Assembly (NCBI GenBank): GCA_015680685.1 | Contig: MNCI01017500.1 | Span: 1-25,090, forward strand | Direction of reading: 5' to 3' | Origin: Gnetum montanum | Lineage: Eukaryota > Streptophyta > Gnetopsida > Gnetales > Gnetaceae | Length of the DNA stretch: 25,090 nucleotides | Shown here: piece by piece, positions 1-9,980 of the stretch | Position numbering within the stretch: position 1 is the first letter of the stretch | Layout: each line of letters begins with the position of its first letter | The notes under the pieces: model-generated | What the model saw: only the letters and a program-made list of their open reading frames with translations | The model's database searches: none | Told to the model about the DNA's origin: nothing | Translations under genes and position numbers: made by a program

Positions 1-383
1 GATGCACCAGTTAACTTCTTCTCCCTAACATTTTTGCAATTAATTATTATTTTGTTCATTGCCATCTTGACATCCATTTCATCGATGCTATAGTTGTCCC
101 TTTTTATCTATCTTTCTCATTCCTTTTCTTTCTCCATTCTAACGCTACCGGAGGTTCACGATTAGTCATGGGGGTACAGGGCCTGACTTTATCGATTTTC
201 TCCTAGCCTCAAATTTTTTGGTTTTCTTCCTAACCCCTACACCTTCAGTAGTCATCATTAATATATCCCCAGATCCATATTAGCCATACCACAACTTAGC
301 CAATGAACTTACACCGAAGCAAGGTATCAATTATATGATGAGTCATTTACCCTTGCTAATATAAGATTATGTTGTGTGTGCAG

Positions 384-569
384 ATGGCGATCATGCAATA
401 ATGGACCGAATCTGGAGGGAAGACTTGGAATGGAGTAGCGCTACAGCAGCTATGCAAGGAGCAAGATCGATGGTGCGCTTATGGATGGACAACAAAAGGA
501 GCAATCTTGGCATTGGTAGCAACAACACTTCTTTCTTTTTCTCTTTCTCAGCTACCAAATGAGGCCTAA
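384..569 (+). pseudogene. conserved short frame with hydrophobic C-terminus, copy A
   Basis: An ATG follows a splice-acceptor-like stretch: a CTAAT branch-point-like motif, then TTGTGTGTGCAG at 372-383. The frame runs 61 codons with one in-frame TAA at codon 6 (399-401). It begins MAIMQ, has a middle with TWNG, QLCKE, DRW and YGWTTKG, and ends with a hydrophobic segment (ILALVATTLLSFSL) that resembles a membrane helix. The same frame is in copy B at 19139-19339, where the single stop is at another codon. Many differences between the copies are synonymous (GCG/GCA, CTA/TTA, GAG/GAA, ACA/ACG), which suggests it was once translated. It could be the last exon of a spliced env-like product, but no family is recognised. 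Function is inference. Confidence 0.45.
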
Positions 570-729
570 TGTCAATGTAATAAGGTGTTCACCCTTGTTG
601 TCATGAACACCAGTTTTGTCAAGTCTTGTAATGATGATCCGTTCCCATGTCATCCCATTAGTTCCATTCCCCTCAATAATTCCATACCTTCCAGATGTTA
701 TTGTAAGGAACTTGAGGATGAGTTTTTAT

Positions 730-744
730 TTAGTCATGGGGGTA
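730..744 (+). other. polypurine tract of copy A
   Basis: The G-rich motif TTAGTCATGGGGGTA sits directly before the first base of the LTR (TGATGAG). This is where plus-strand DNA synthesis is primed in LTR retrotransposons. Copy B has ATGGGGGTA in the same place (19519-19527). A perfect 15-base copy lies at 162-176. Confidence 0.7.
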
Positions 745-1692
745 TGATGAGACGCGATTCACACAGGCCGCGATATCGTGACTACCGCGATTCGCACAGG
801 CCGCGATATCGCGACTACCGCGATATCGTGGTTCGCTGCCATATCTATGAATAAGAGGCGGCACTCCCCTTATTTCCCATCCTAAGTTAGAAGTAGGGAA
901 ACTCTGGCAGTTTGATCACTCCAAAGATAGAATATTTTCCATGTGCCCGCAGTAGGAGTCCCAAAGTGAACGGATCTTTATTCGAGCAACATTGTACTTG
1001 AACACAAGTTGTGTACGACAATAAAGACGAGCTTTCTGGATAAACCTTATAGTGCATGGAATAGGATTTTATTTATTATTTTCTCTCTCTCCCTTAAACT
1101 CCTAGAATGCGGAATGAGTACGACTTGATTACGAGCATCTAAGGTGACTACTTGGTAACCTAGTGGCGTATCCAGGATCTACGCTTGGTAATCCCAGTGG
1201 TAGTCCCAGATGTGTACCGTTAGTCAAGGAATCAGCTGCTCATCACACTTAGGCTAGATAGATTCTCTCAACCCTTTCCTCCTAGTTAGGTGCCTTAGTA
1301 CACTTCGAGCACGTGCGTTACGCGTGGTGATCTCAGTAATGATTAGCATTTGGTAGCCGTCGTTGCATCGATTCAGGGTGTGTACGGTAAGCGGGAACAG
1401 ACGCTGACGCTAGGTAATTTAGACTTAGTTCATTAGTTAGAGTTAGTTAGTTTCTCAACCCTTCACCCTTTAGCATAGGAGACATAAAACAAAAAAAGAT
1501 ATAAAAATCATATACCTCAAACTTACTTAACCATACACCGTGACAACCACAAGTAAGTCTGGGAAAACAACGAATGATTAACCCTAAGTGTTCCATGGGG
1601 CGTGTAGGTACTTAGTCTGCGGAGTTCGACCGGATTGCGCGTGCTACGCTTGTTTCGTATGGTTGAGTGTAGGGGTACCTCGCCACTCATCA
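745..1692 (+). repeat. complete LTR (3' LTR of copy A), 948 bp
   Basis: It starts TGATGAG and ends CTCATCA, a 7-base perfect terminal inverted repeat of the TG...CA type. It matches the 776-base 5' LTR of copy B (10524-11299) over most of its length. Shared blocks include 'AATAAGAGGCGGC', 'TTTCCATGTGCCCGCA', 'GTGAACGGATCTTTATTC', 'GACATAAAA' and the final 'GTAGGGGTACCTCGCCACTCATCA'. The extra length comes partly from a 33-base tandem repeat near the start and partly from inserted blocks in the middle. A weak TATA-like motif (TATGAATA, 846-853) aligns with a good TATAAATA in copy B. The flank after 1692 is not LTR, so the element ends here. Confidence 0.9.
754..831 (+). repeat. 33-bp tandem repeat with CGCGATATCGCG palindrome in U3
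   Basis: Two near-identical 33-base units (754-786 and 787-819) differ at two positions and are followed by a partial third unit (820-831). Each carries CCGCGATATCG; in unit 2 this forms the perfect 12-base palindrome CGCGATATCGCG (802-813). The array lies upstream of the TATA-like position, in U3. Copy B has only single, diverged versions of the motif (10531-10553). Confidence 0.85.
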
Positions 1693-2194
1693 AATTTGCA
1701 ACTCATTATGATATACAATGCTTCCATTTATAACTTTGAGAGCATTCTACTTACAAATATCTGTATTTCTTCATAATCTCAAGTTCTTTATTAGTTAGCT
1801 AGAAAGTGTAATTTCTTGTATTAATTTTGCAAATCAACACTTGTTTTTTGTCAACATTCATCTTTACTTTTGTACATTCATGAAATTTTTTTATTTAATG
1901 CAACATTGCTTTTAACTCTATTTTTGAATTTGCAATTACTACCATAATAATGTTGATGAAAGGAGACAACCTTGCTTTACTTCTATATTGTTGTAAAACT
2001 AACAAGAATATGTAGTTTCTCTATTTTTTAATCCAAATTATTTCTATATATAAATTTTGGATAACATTGAGTAAACCAAAATTAACTTTTAAGTTTGACA
2101 AGTGTACTCCATACTTGTTTTACCTTGTTTGCCTTTGCTTGTTCAATGTAACATTCTACTTGTGAAACTGCAAGTAAATTATTTCTTATTGCCC

Positions 2195-2297
2195 AACATC
2201 TAAATTTTTCCTCTAAAATGGTAGTCAACAATTTTGCTTTTTGCCTAGCCTAACATCCTAATTTTTCCTCTCAAATGGTAATCAACATTAATTTTGC
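2195..2297 (+). repeat. imperfect direct repeat, about 45 bp
   Basis: Two copies of a block (2195-2237 and 2252-2297) share AACATC, TTTTTCCTCT, AAATGGTA and TCAACA...ATTTTGC with a few substitutions and a small indel. The spacer is 14 bases. It looks like an old local duplication. Confidence 0.6.
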
Positions 2298-2312
2298 AAA
2301 TGATTAGTCCTA

Positions 2313-2395
2313 CACTACTACTACAACGAGAGGTAGAAGGTAGGAATTGAACCCATAAACCTCATCACTATGCTAAACCCATGTGTGCTGAAAAT
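2313..2395 (-). repeat. possible tRNA-derived SINE remnant
   Basis: Read on the minus strand, it has a B-box-like GGTTCAATTCC (2343-2353) preceded by an A-box-like TAGCATAGTGA (2365-2375), as in pol III-driven SINEs. The boxes are about 22 bases apart start to start, shorter than in a tRNA, so part of the head would be deleted. No ends or target duplication were found. It may be chance similarity. Confidence 0.35.
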
Positions 2396-2790
2396 GAAAT
2401 TATTTAAGTCTTATTTGTGTAATTTTTCTAAAATTCTTTCTTAAGCATTTTCCAAGTCTCTCTCCAAATACACACTACCACATTTTAATTATTCAATATA
2501 TAATCCTTCTACATCAATAGCTTTTCTATAGGCTAAATTTTCAATTCCTTTCATTGCATCATATGTAACCTATAAAATATTTACAAGCATGTATTTGCCT
2601 TGTGATGAAGTAGATTTTTGTAAAAGACTTTAATTTGTACAAACAAATATCATATTAACTATATGTCCTAGAGGTACATAGTCAAAAACATTTTTTGTTT
2701 CAAAATAATCCACCTCACTCCCTATTACGTTTTAAAAAACCCTCTTCTCTCTCACCTGGTCCATACCTCCAATAACCAAAGTTCACCATC

Positions 2791-2925
2791 TTTTGATTTC
2801 ATGCCATGATTTTTCATCCATAATTTTTTACCTCCTTTTGATTTCATGCCATGATTTTTCATCCATAATTTTTTACCTCCTTTTGATTTCATGCCATGAT
2901 TTTTCATCCATAATTTTTTACCTCC
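2791..2925 (+). repeat. 45-bp tandem repeat, three identical units
   Basis: Units at 2791-2835, 2836-2880 and 2881-2925 are identical, starting TTTTGATTTCATGCC and ending TTTTTTACCTCC. Because 45 is a multiple of three, it yields an apparent repetitive reading frame, which is only a by-product. The lack of differences points to recent expansion. Confidence 0.95.
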
Positions 2926-3390
2926 TACACATATTGCATGTAGTGATTTTCATCAATAAATTTTTAAGTCCTACCCATACTAGAGACAAACCAAGAATAT
3001 GCAATCAAATATTTAACCTTCATCACTTTTTTTCCAATCCAACTTTCCCAAAAAATATATATTCAAATAATGTAAAATTTTAAGTTCAACCCCTCCACAT
3101 TTTCATAGATGACAAACTATATGCCAATGCAATAGATGAATTAATATTCAAACTACATAAATATGGAGAACAATTGTTTAAAAAAATATTAGTTGCTACT
3201 TAAAGATGGCTAATCCTTTAGGTCACATGAATTAACTTTAATTTTAACTTCAATTTCAAAAATTATAAATTCATAAATTCAAAGACCCTTGCATTCAAAC
3301 CCATTTAATTTTTCCCATACTTTATTGTTAAGATTAGTTTCCTTTTTATGCTATTTCAAACAACAAAAAACCATATAAACTTTTAAACAG

Positions 3391-3492
3391 TAAGCTATTC
3401 TCTTTTTTCTAAGTTCATCTCTTTGACCTATACACAACTAATAAGCTATTCTCTTTTTTCCAAGTTCATCTCTTTGATCTATACACAACTAA
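3391..3492 (+). repeat. 51-bp tandem duplication
   Basis: Two 51-base units (3391-3441 and 3442-3492) begin TAAGCTATTCTCTTTTTT and end ATACACAACTAA, differing at two positions. Confidence 0.95.
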
Positions 3493-3501
3493 TTTTCCTT
3501 A

Positions 3502-3539
3502 ACCAGGCCACCATTGAGAGACCAGGCCACCATTGAGAG
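3502..3539 (+). repeat. 19-bp tandem duplication
   Basis: Two perfect copies of ACCAGGCCACCATTGAGAG (3502-3520 and 3521-3539), nine bases after the 51-base duplication and unrelated to it. Confidence 0.95.
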
Positions 3540-4102
3540 ATTGTTGCACTAAATTTAATAAAAAAATTTACGACTCCTGCTGTTAAACATACCTGATGAC
3601 ATGTTTTGTTTTGCCCTTTGCATTAATGTCGATTTTTGCATATTTTTACGTTTGTATATCAACGTAGCTCTGAAGTGGATGTTCCCTAATCGATGTTATT
3701 CCTTTTCCGAACCCGTAGTCATACTAATAAGAATCTTCTATGAACAAGTATCGTAACAATAGTTAACTCTTTTGAAGATCATGCTATTATTTTAATTCAC
3801 AAAAATAGCTCAAAACGTCGACGATTGTTTGTATGCCATGACATTGTTATTTACAATTCGAAAACGTTCAAAGCATGACAGAACACATACCGTGTAAACG
3901 CACCGAGTACGCCTAGTTAGCAAAATCTTATTTAACTGCAGAAACCAAGCTTTATGTTATTTATGCAAGATACATTATGACCAATGTGTCTAAATCATTG
4001 CAGCTCATTGACCATGGAAAAAACTCTGAGCCACATCCCAAATGAAATAATATTATCTAATATAAATATGACACAGGATTTACTCCAAAACCATGAAAGA
4101 GA

Positions 4103-7100
4103 TTAGTGATCAGATGCATCATCTAGTTTTTGCCTTTTTGCACTGGGAACGTTATCATCTTCTTGTTGAGAAAACCTTTTGACAACATCAGGTCCAACAA
4201 GCGAAGTATGTTTCCCAGTAATCTTCCGGCCAGCCCTAGGCTTTGGTCCCCAGTGGCTCTCAGGATTGGGGAGAAAACGGGCAATCTTCTTTGACTGAGC
4301 ATGACTAAGTGCAGCATGTGCCCTTGCAAAATTAGCCTGCCAAAACCCATTAGAGTAACTATTTAAGAAGATTTACATATGATGAAAATAAATTTTCATT
4401 GAATAAAACCAAAAATAAAAATGACCTCCAAAGTAGGGTCTTTGCTGAGGATGACGCTCCCAGGCTGATCAGGTTGTTGTTTTTTGACGGGATGAGTCTT
4501 AATCTAATCCATAAATTTTTTTAAAAAACTATTGTTAGAAACAATATACCAGTCCTAAATTGCTCCTGATACAATTAACAGTAGATGAATCTTAAATTAT
4601 TACCCAGCAACGCATAATATCCCAGATAACACTCATTGGAGCATCTGTCTTAACTGCATTAGGGTTTGTATGTGTCCCTGAGGCTTTGTAGCCTGCATTT
4701 ATGAGGGCTGATTTAAACACCACACTTGATGGTGCGGTGCACTTTAGAGTTGAGCATATATTATGAAGATCAACTGAAAGAGGCACGTCAAGTAATTCCT
4801 AGGAAACAAAAGAGTAATTAATATTAAAATGGTAGCATTTCATGATAACATGCAAAATGATTGATCCTTACCTCAGACACAGAGGTCAACACTGAATGAA
4901 CTTTCTCATATGCAGGGTAACGATGTTTCATGGCAACCACATTAGACAAGGTAGATAAAATCCAATCGGGATCATGAATTGGATCAGACCATATGGGGCC
5001 ACCCATCACAAATTTTCTACCACAATCACTACACTCTTGAGGAACTACAGGCCCATGAGCAGGTAACTGCCGTACATTATTGTTCTGAATCACACGATCA
5101 AACAATTACAAATAAGTATTCTTAGAAAACTCACACATAATCCAAATTCCATGACATAACAGTAACGGATGCATTCTACTTTTGTCATCATAAAAAATAG
5201 TAGACTACCTTATTTACGGTTCGTGCTAGAGGTTGCAGATGAAATGAATCACATCCAGTACATTGATAAACAAGAGATAGCTTCAAAGGTGAATATCTTA
5301 CAGCATTTGGACAGCTACAAAATAAAGACGGTGTGTCAGGTATTTCCTAAAATATCCAAATTCTTAAGGAACATAAAAATCATACGCTCATGAAATCAAG
5401 ACAAATGACCTAAAACTACACATACGTGAATACCCTAACAAAGACCCGAATGTAAAAATCCACTGAAAGGGAAAGAACTGGAACAATGTAGCGCTTATAA
5501 CGATTTGCATGGCTCTGCATAGTAGCACAACTGAATCAGAAATATAGGACATGCAGTGAATGTAATTCACACTACCAGTGAACAATTAATTACGAACCTC
5601 AATGCAAGCAAGCAGAATTCTCAAAGCCATTTCATGACAATACTTTCCTCGAGTTGGATATGCACCATATCTATATCAAATAAAATGACAACAGTGGGTT
5701 TTTTTAAATAAAAATTCAAACAAAAAAAATATAACAGAGAGATGATAACCTAATAAAAGCTTATCAAGCAAACAGTTTTGACAAGCTTACTTTCCATAGC
5801 AGGCCTCTCCATTGTTGCCACAAAGAACAGCCATATCAGTAGCTGTACAAAATAACATACCTCCATCTGCAACTGACTGAACAGCTGTATCTAAGAAAAC
5901 ATCAGGAGATCCATATGGATCAAGATCCACCTGAAATTTTTACCAAATACCAGAATATCACGCTGTGCAAAATTTTAAAGCTTAATCAACAAAGATACGA
6001 AGATATGTTGGAAAGGAAAACCCAATTCACTTTAGGTCAAGTAAAGAGACTGCATCAGTAAACATTATTGAGACTTTACCACATGAAACTCCTTCTCATG
6101 AGTTAGCATGTAAACACGGGCATCAGTAAGGTGTGGTTCAACCTTTAGTGATACTGAAGATCCATTCAACTTGATGTTTTTCTTACAAGATTCCACAGCG
6201 ACTGCATCAATACATGCTCAAATAGGTAAATTGCACTCCAAATCATATAATGCAACAAGTAACTCTGATGATAGAATGATGATTTGAACTCTTTGCTAAC
6301 CTTTGTTATTATCGAGAGCTATTACTTTACTAATTCCATCAACTTCCCGAGCATATCTCAATGATCTTAAACCGGATGCAGCTAAAGCCTGAGAGGGAAA
6401 CATGTTTTATAAAAGAGAGAAATCAAAATGATAATAAATTATGTAGGGGTTTCATATCTGTAGCCAGCAATATGGTGAATGTTTATATATACACATGATA
6501 CAAGCGCCTGATTATTATCATCAGAATAAACTCAATACCACTAAAACCTTAAGAAATATGCTCTTACCCTACCATTCTCATTTTATTTTTGAAAGATAAC
6601 TTGAAATCTAATATTCAAAACAAAGACGATGACCATTTATTCTCTTTGCTATAAATAAAAACTAATTATCTGCATGTATTTCAATGCTTCTAGCATAAAT
6701 GTGAATGCTTCAATGGATGCTGAATGTTATAAGATAAATTAAACAATATAAATATTCAAAAAAAAAAAACTTTTCGTAGCTTCTATTACAGATAAGCTAC
6801 AGGAATGGTATCTTAGATGGTTGACATATTCAAAGAAGACCAGACACCTCTCAAAAAGGTTGCCACATCACAGTTCCAAGAAACCAGCAAGTGGAAGTGC
6901 GAAAAAGACATGGGAAAAACGGTTAAATATGATCTAGAAAAATTGCAGATAGATAAATATTTAACGCTTAACAGCCATGAACGGCCAAGGAGAACTCATG
7001 TAGCTGATCCATATTCAATGATGCCGATGATGATTTCAATTCTTGAAACATCTCATAAAACTATATCATGCAAAAAAGTAGGAATTGAGAATAAGAATTA

Positions 7101-8495
7101 CGAAACTTAGAAGACATATTCATATCCATCGAATTAATTTATAATAGCTAATCAATTTTCTTGTATAAAAGCAAGTAACCCTTCCTAGTTAGAAGAAAAA
7201 GACATGATTCACAGTATACATACAAATAAACTCACCTCGAGAACCTTAAGTGGTTCTAGTTCTTCCCTTATTTTCTTTACAACTGGCTTCTCTGCCCCAT
7301 TAAATTGCATTTTCTTATCTGAAACCGTTTTCAAAGCTCCTGCATCTGTTAGAGTTTTTTCATGCACAACATCATCTGAAGAAGCTTTACCATTACTATT
7401 TTCAACTGGTCCTGATTCAGTTTCTGTAGATGTTTCATTAAGTTTATCAACTTTGTCATCCTCCTTTGGATCATCATTTCCATCATCTGCTATTGCACCT
7501 GATTGAACTTGTTTCGATGATTCCAACTTTTGTTTCCTTTTGTTGGTCCAAAAAGCATCATATTCCTCCTTCCGCTTATCCACAAATGTTCTTAAAATTG
7601 CTATTGAGAAATCCCTGTTCACAACCTGAAAGCCATAAGAGGAAGAATTCAGAAACAATTACTATAACGAACCCAAAATTTTGAAAAAAAAAAACAACTG
7701 AACAAATAGTAAATCACAAGTCATAAAAACATCTTCTTGATACTTTAAAGTTAGCAGGGTAATAATCTAATAAATATATTATACAAAAGAGAGAACCAAC
7801 AGCAAGACGATTGATAAAGTGGAATTCAGGAATTAACTAATGTTATCAGCTGATTGTTGAAATAATACCATGATAATATCATGCATGTAAATAAAAATTG
7901 GAATTTTTAAATAACTCCAATAGCTATTTTGATTTCAAACGGCCGAACAGGAAATCTTATAAAGTAGGCCAGCAAAAGGATAAGCTGAAAATAACTATTT
8001 ATCAAAATCAAATTCGCTTGACACAGATAATTTTGACACTTTGTAAAAAGAACATAGCAAAAAAAGGCTTGGTATATTTTCGTGATTTAAAAGATACATG
8101 TCTAGACTGTTAGCTACGAATAAAATAAATGAAACTATCTTGGAACTTCTGTTATCCATTAGAGATCGACGACAAATTTGTCCCTTTCTGGATATTACAG
8201 AATACGCTATATAAGCTCAGACTTTCGCACGAGCATCACAGAGAACTACGAATCATGTAAAAACTTAAGTAGCATAATTAACAAGCTCCGAAAACTAACG
8301 AAAACCGTGGACATGAATCATTGAAAACTGACTTCAAAAATCCAATTCACAGAAAATAAAGTAAGGACGGGCCTGAGTTGGATTGTAAAAGACATCGTTC
8401 CCATGTAACAGGATCTCGGCTTCGCCTTCTTTCTGAATCCTGTACTCGCTGGGATCAGTTGGAGGCGTCTCCATTGCTTTCTTCCGCTGAGTCAT
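4103..8495 (-). CDS. TRM1: tRNA (guanine(26)-N(2))-dimethyltransferase, TRM1 family
   Basis: TRM1 enzymes methylate G26 of cytosolic, and often organellar, tRNAs using S-adenosylmethionine. Twelve exons (transcript order): 8495-8373, 7625-7236, 6388-6301, 6201-6080, 5930-5791, 5670-5598, 5514-5426, 5314-5209, 5084-4872, 4798-4604, 4503-4426, 4336-4103. They join in frame to 616 codons plus TAA, a normal length for the family. Visible signs: N-terminal [19 protein letters not shown] then [11 protein letters not shown] (about 24-52); a Lys/Asp/Glu-rich low-complexity stretch (about 60-160); SAM site [15 protein letters not shown] (172-186) and ALDNN; motif [10 protein letters not shown] (242-251); paired CxxC zinc-type sites (C360/C363, C395/C398); IWDIMRCW; and C-terminal [18 protein letters not shown], then AKRQK, a possible nuclear signal. 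The start is the first in-frame ATG after an upstream stop; a second ATG lies seven codons later ([12 protein letters not shown]). All donors are GT except intron 1 (GC). No frameshift or stop is seen, so it looks functional. Confidence 0.93.
7626..8372 (-). other. TRM1 intron 1 with non-canonical GC donor
   Basis: Family conservation (NPTQ followed by VVNRDFS) fixes the junction after CAG. The intron then begins GCCCGT (8372 downward) and ends CTTTCAG (7627-7626 AG). GC-AG introns are a known minor class, usually with a strong flank such as AG|GCAAGT; here only CAG precedes and the rest is weak. A GT lies four bases inside the intron, but using it would shift the frame and add non-conserved sequence. 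Confidence 0.6.
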
Positions 8496-9020
8496 GATGA
8501 TGATAGATGAAGCTGCTGCTGCTGCGAAGTTAAAAACCGGAAAACTTAAACTGAGAAAGAGAACTATCAACTATCACGACCAGCTTTCAAAATTTTGCAG
8601 GCACCTTAAAGAATGAAACCGCATTCCTATATTCTCGCCTTAGTTTTCGGAGGTTGTTAAACCCTACTTCGCAAACGTTTTCAGGCGACAGGTCTTGGGT
8701 TTCCTTCCATGTATATATGTTACTTCTGTTATAAATTATAGTCGATATATTCTTTAGGGAGGATAGCTGTCTTGGTTACATTCACCCTAGGTAGTATGGT
8801 GGGACAGTTTAGTTTTAGGTGCACCCTAAATAATTGTAATATTAGTTAGCTCTTTTAATTAAAATTTATAATTTAGCATTGCTTATTAGAATGGAATCTA
8901 TGATTGAGCTTTTAAATCAAAAGTCATATCACTAGGCTAACACCTTGATGATGTTATCATCCTTCAAATTTCACCATTGTATGCCTTTAAGACCCCAAGC
9001 TAAAAAGGGGGTAAATTATC
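8496..9020. promoter_or_regulatory. upstream region of TRM1, next to the LINE
   Basis: About 0.5 kb between the TRM1 start and the first recognisable LINE sequence, presumably holding the 5' UTR and promoter. A telo-box AAACCCTA is at 8659-8666 (plus strand), about 165 bases upstream of the ATG. Such boxes are common near genes for translation components. No convincing TATA box was found. Confidence 0.5.
8659..8666 (+). promoter_or_regulatory. telo-box (AAACCCTA)
   Basis: Exact AAACCCTA in the region just upstream of TRM1. In plants this short interstitial telomere motif is enriched close to the transcription start of ribosomal protein and other translation-related genes. A match to eight bases can occur by chance. 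Confidence 0.4.
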
Positions 9021-9023
9021 TCA

Positions 9024-9980
9024 ATGGTTTCTAGTGGAGATTTTATAGCAAAAATGTTTTTTTGGTAAGGAATAATTTGAAGATAAAAAAATACTAATGT
9101 CAATCAAATTGCAAACTGCAAAGACTATAAAGAATTCTGAAGCTTTTAATTTCATTTTACCTAATGATTTATATGAATCCCTATTAAAAAATATCACTGC
9201 ACAATACATATTTTTGTAGATTCTTGGATTTGTTCATCCATATAAGGATTTTACATTAGTGATTTAGATTGTCCTAGAATGTTGTGGAATTAATGTTTTT
9301 GCATGCTTGCTATTTTTCTATTTTTCTGAATCTTTTTTGCTTGTCCAACTCACGAATTCTAAAATGGTTGAAAAATCATTGGATCTTGAAGTTTTATAGT
9401 GAATGTAATACTTTTATTACTCAAGAATGGTAAGTGGATTTTGATTCGTATTTTTCTTATTATTGTAAAATTTCTTGTTGGATTAAATTAGAAAATTTTT
9501 CTCTTGTTTTTCAAATTGTTGAAAAACAAATTGTTGGCAGCATTGGCACAATTTTGAAGATAGAGTTAAAAACATTACTAGATGGTGTGTAGTGGACACA
9601 TTATTTTGTAGAAATTGATTTATGACAAAAGAAGAGAAAATTAAAACTCAATGTTGGTAATCAATGTTTTTCCCAAAAATTACATACTCTAATTTGTTAG
9701 AATGTTGCAACTATTTTCATTGTGAAGACCATGTTATTGGAATCCGTCATATTCTCAATAAAAAAGTTGTTCATGAGGAAAAGGCAACAATTTTTAGAAA
9801 AGGCAAATAATGGTAGTTTTTAGTGCGTATAAATGAAATCTTCTTCAACAAGTTCTCAATCTTTTACTAATCTTTTAAATTCTAAAGGTGTTAGTAAACT
9901 CTTAATGTCTAAAGAAAATTTCTCTTTAGGAAAAAAAGAAATTTTCAACAAGGACTTGCAATCAAAATACTTATGTAAAT
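9024..9980 (+). pseudogene. LINE ORF1-like (RNA-binding) remnant
   Basis: The frame is broken by several stops and shifts, but pieces fit plant L1 ORF1 proteins. About 9110-9200 gives AKTIKNSEAFNFILPNDLYE. About 9530-9615 gives VGSIGTILKIELKTLLDG followed by HYFVEID, resembling the usual 'IG.pl.iD..T' and 'rvlVEiDl' blocks. About 9690-9755 gives SNLLECCNYFHCEDHVIGIRH, at the place of the CCHC knuckle: the first Cys and the His are kept, while the second and last Cys positions read Phe and Arg. ORF1 would bind LINE RNA in the retrotransposition particle. It is clearly inactive. Confidence 0.55.

Larger units (their letters stand above)
1..744 (+). mobile_element. Ty3/gypsy copy A, 3' internal region (partial)
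   Basis: This is the last part of the internal region of an LTR retrotransposon whose body lies to the left of the window. It aligns by eye, with point changes and small indels, to about 18777-19527 of copy B. Shared blocks include a CT-rich stretch, a 'TTAGTCATGGGGGT' block, the text around 'CACCGAAGCAAGGTATCAA', a splice-acceptor-like 'GTGTGTGCAG' and a final 'GAGGATGAG'/'GAGGACGAG' block before the LTR. Apart from the short frame at 384-569 it has no recognisable protein. In Athila-like elements this interval lies between pol and the 3' LTR, where an env-like ORF can occur. The assignment rests on the match to copy B and on the LTR that follows directly. Confidence 0.85.
1693..4102. other. 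AT-rich intergenic region without a recognisable gene
   Basis: About 2.4 kb between the end of copy A and the stop codon of the TRM1-like gene. I see no coding region with a recognisable domain. It holds several small tandem duplications (listed separately), homopolymer-rich stretches and one possible SINE remnant. The part next to 4102 should contain the 3' UTR of TRM1, but no clear polyadenylation signal could be fixed. Confidence 0.6.

Noticed and set aside
585-854. Protein with repeated RDSHRPRYRDY units
   Set aside because: The repeat comes from the 33-base DNA repeat in the LTR U3, and the frame crosses the PPT and LTR border.
2793-3083. Protein with three 15-residue repeats
   Set aside because: It is the translation of the 45-base tandem repeat, without known domain or plausible start context.
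3391-3539. CRISPR array
   Set aside because: The repeats are directly adjacent, without spacers, and the DNA is from a plant nucleus.
6817-7110. 97-codon ATG frame on the plus strand
   Set aside because: It lies inside TRM1 intron 2, antisense, with no recognised domain. It could be a chance frame, and nothing else supports a gene.
7204-7506. Ser-rich plus-strand frame of 100 codons
   Set aside because: It is the reverse strand of TRM1 exon 2, a shadow of the acidic, Ser-rich coding sequence.
8496-8570. N-terminal extension of TRM1 with a hydrophobic start, as a targeting peptide
   Set aside because: The first codon at 8570 is TTG, not ATG, and a stop codon precedes it. The first in-frame ATG is at 8495. 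The stretch is most likely 5' UTR.
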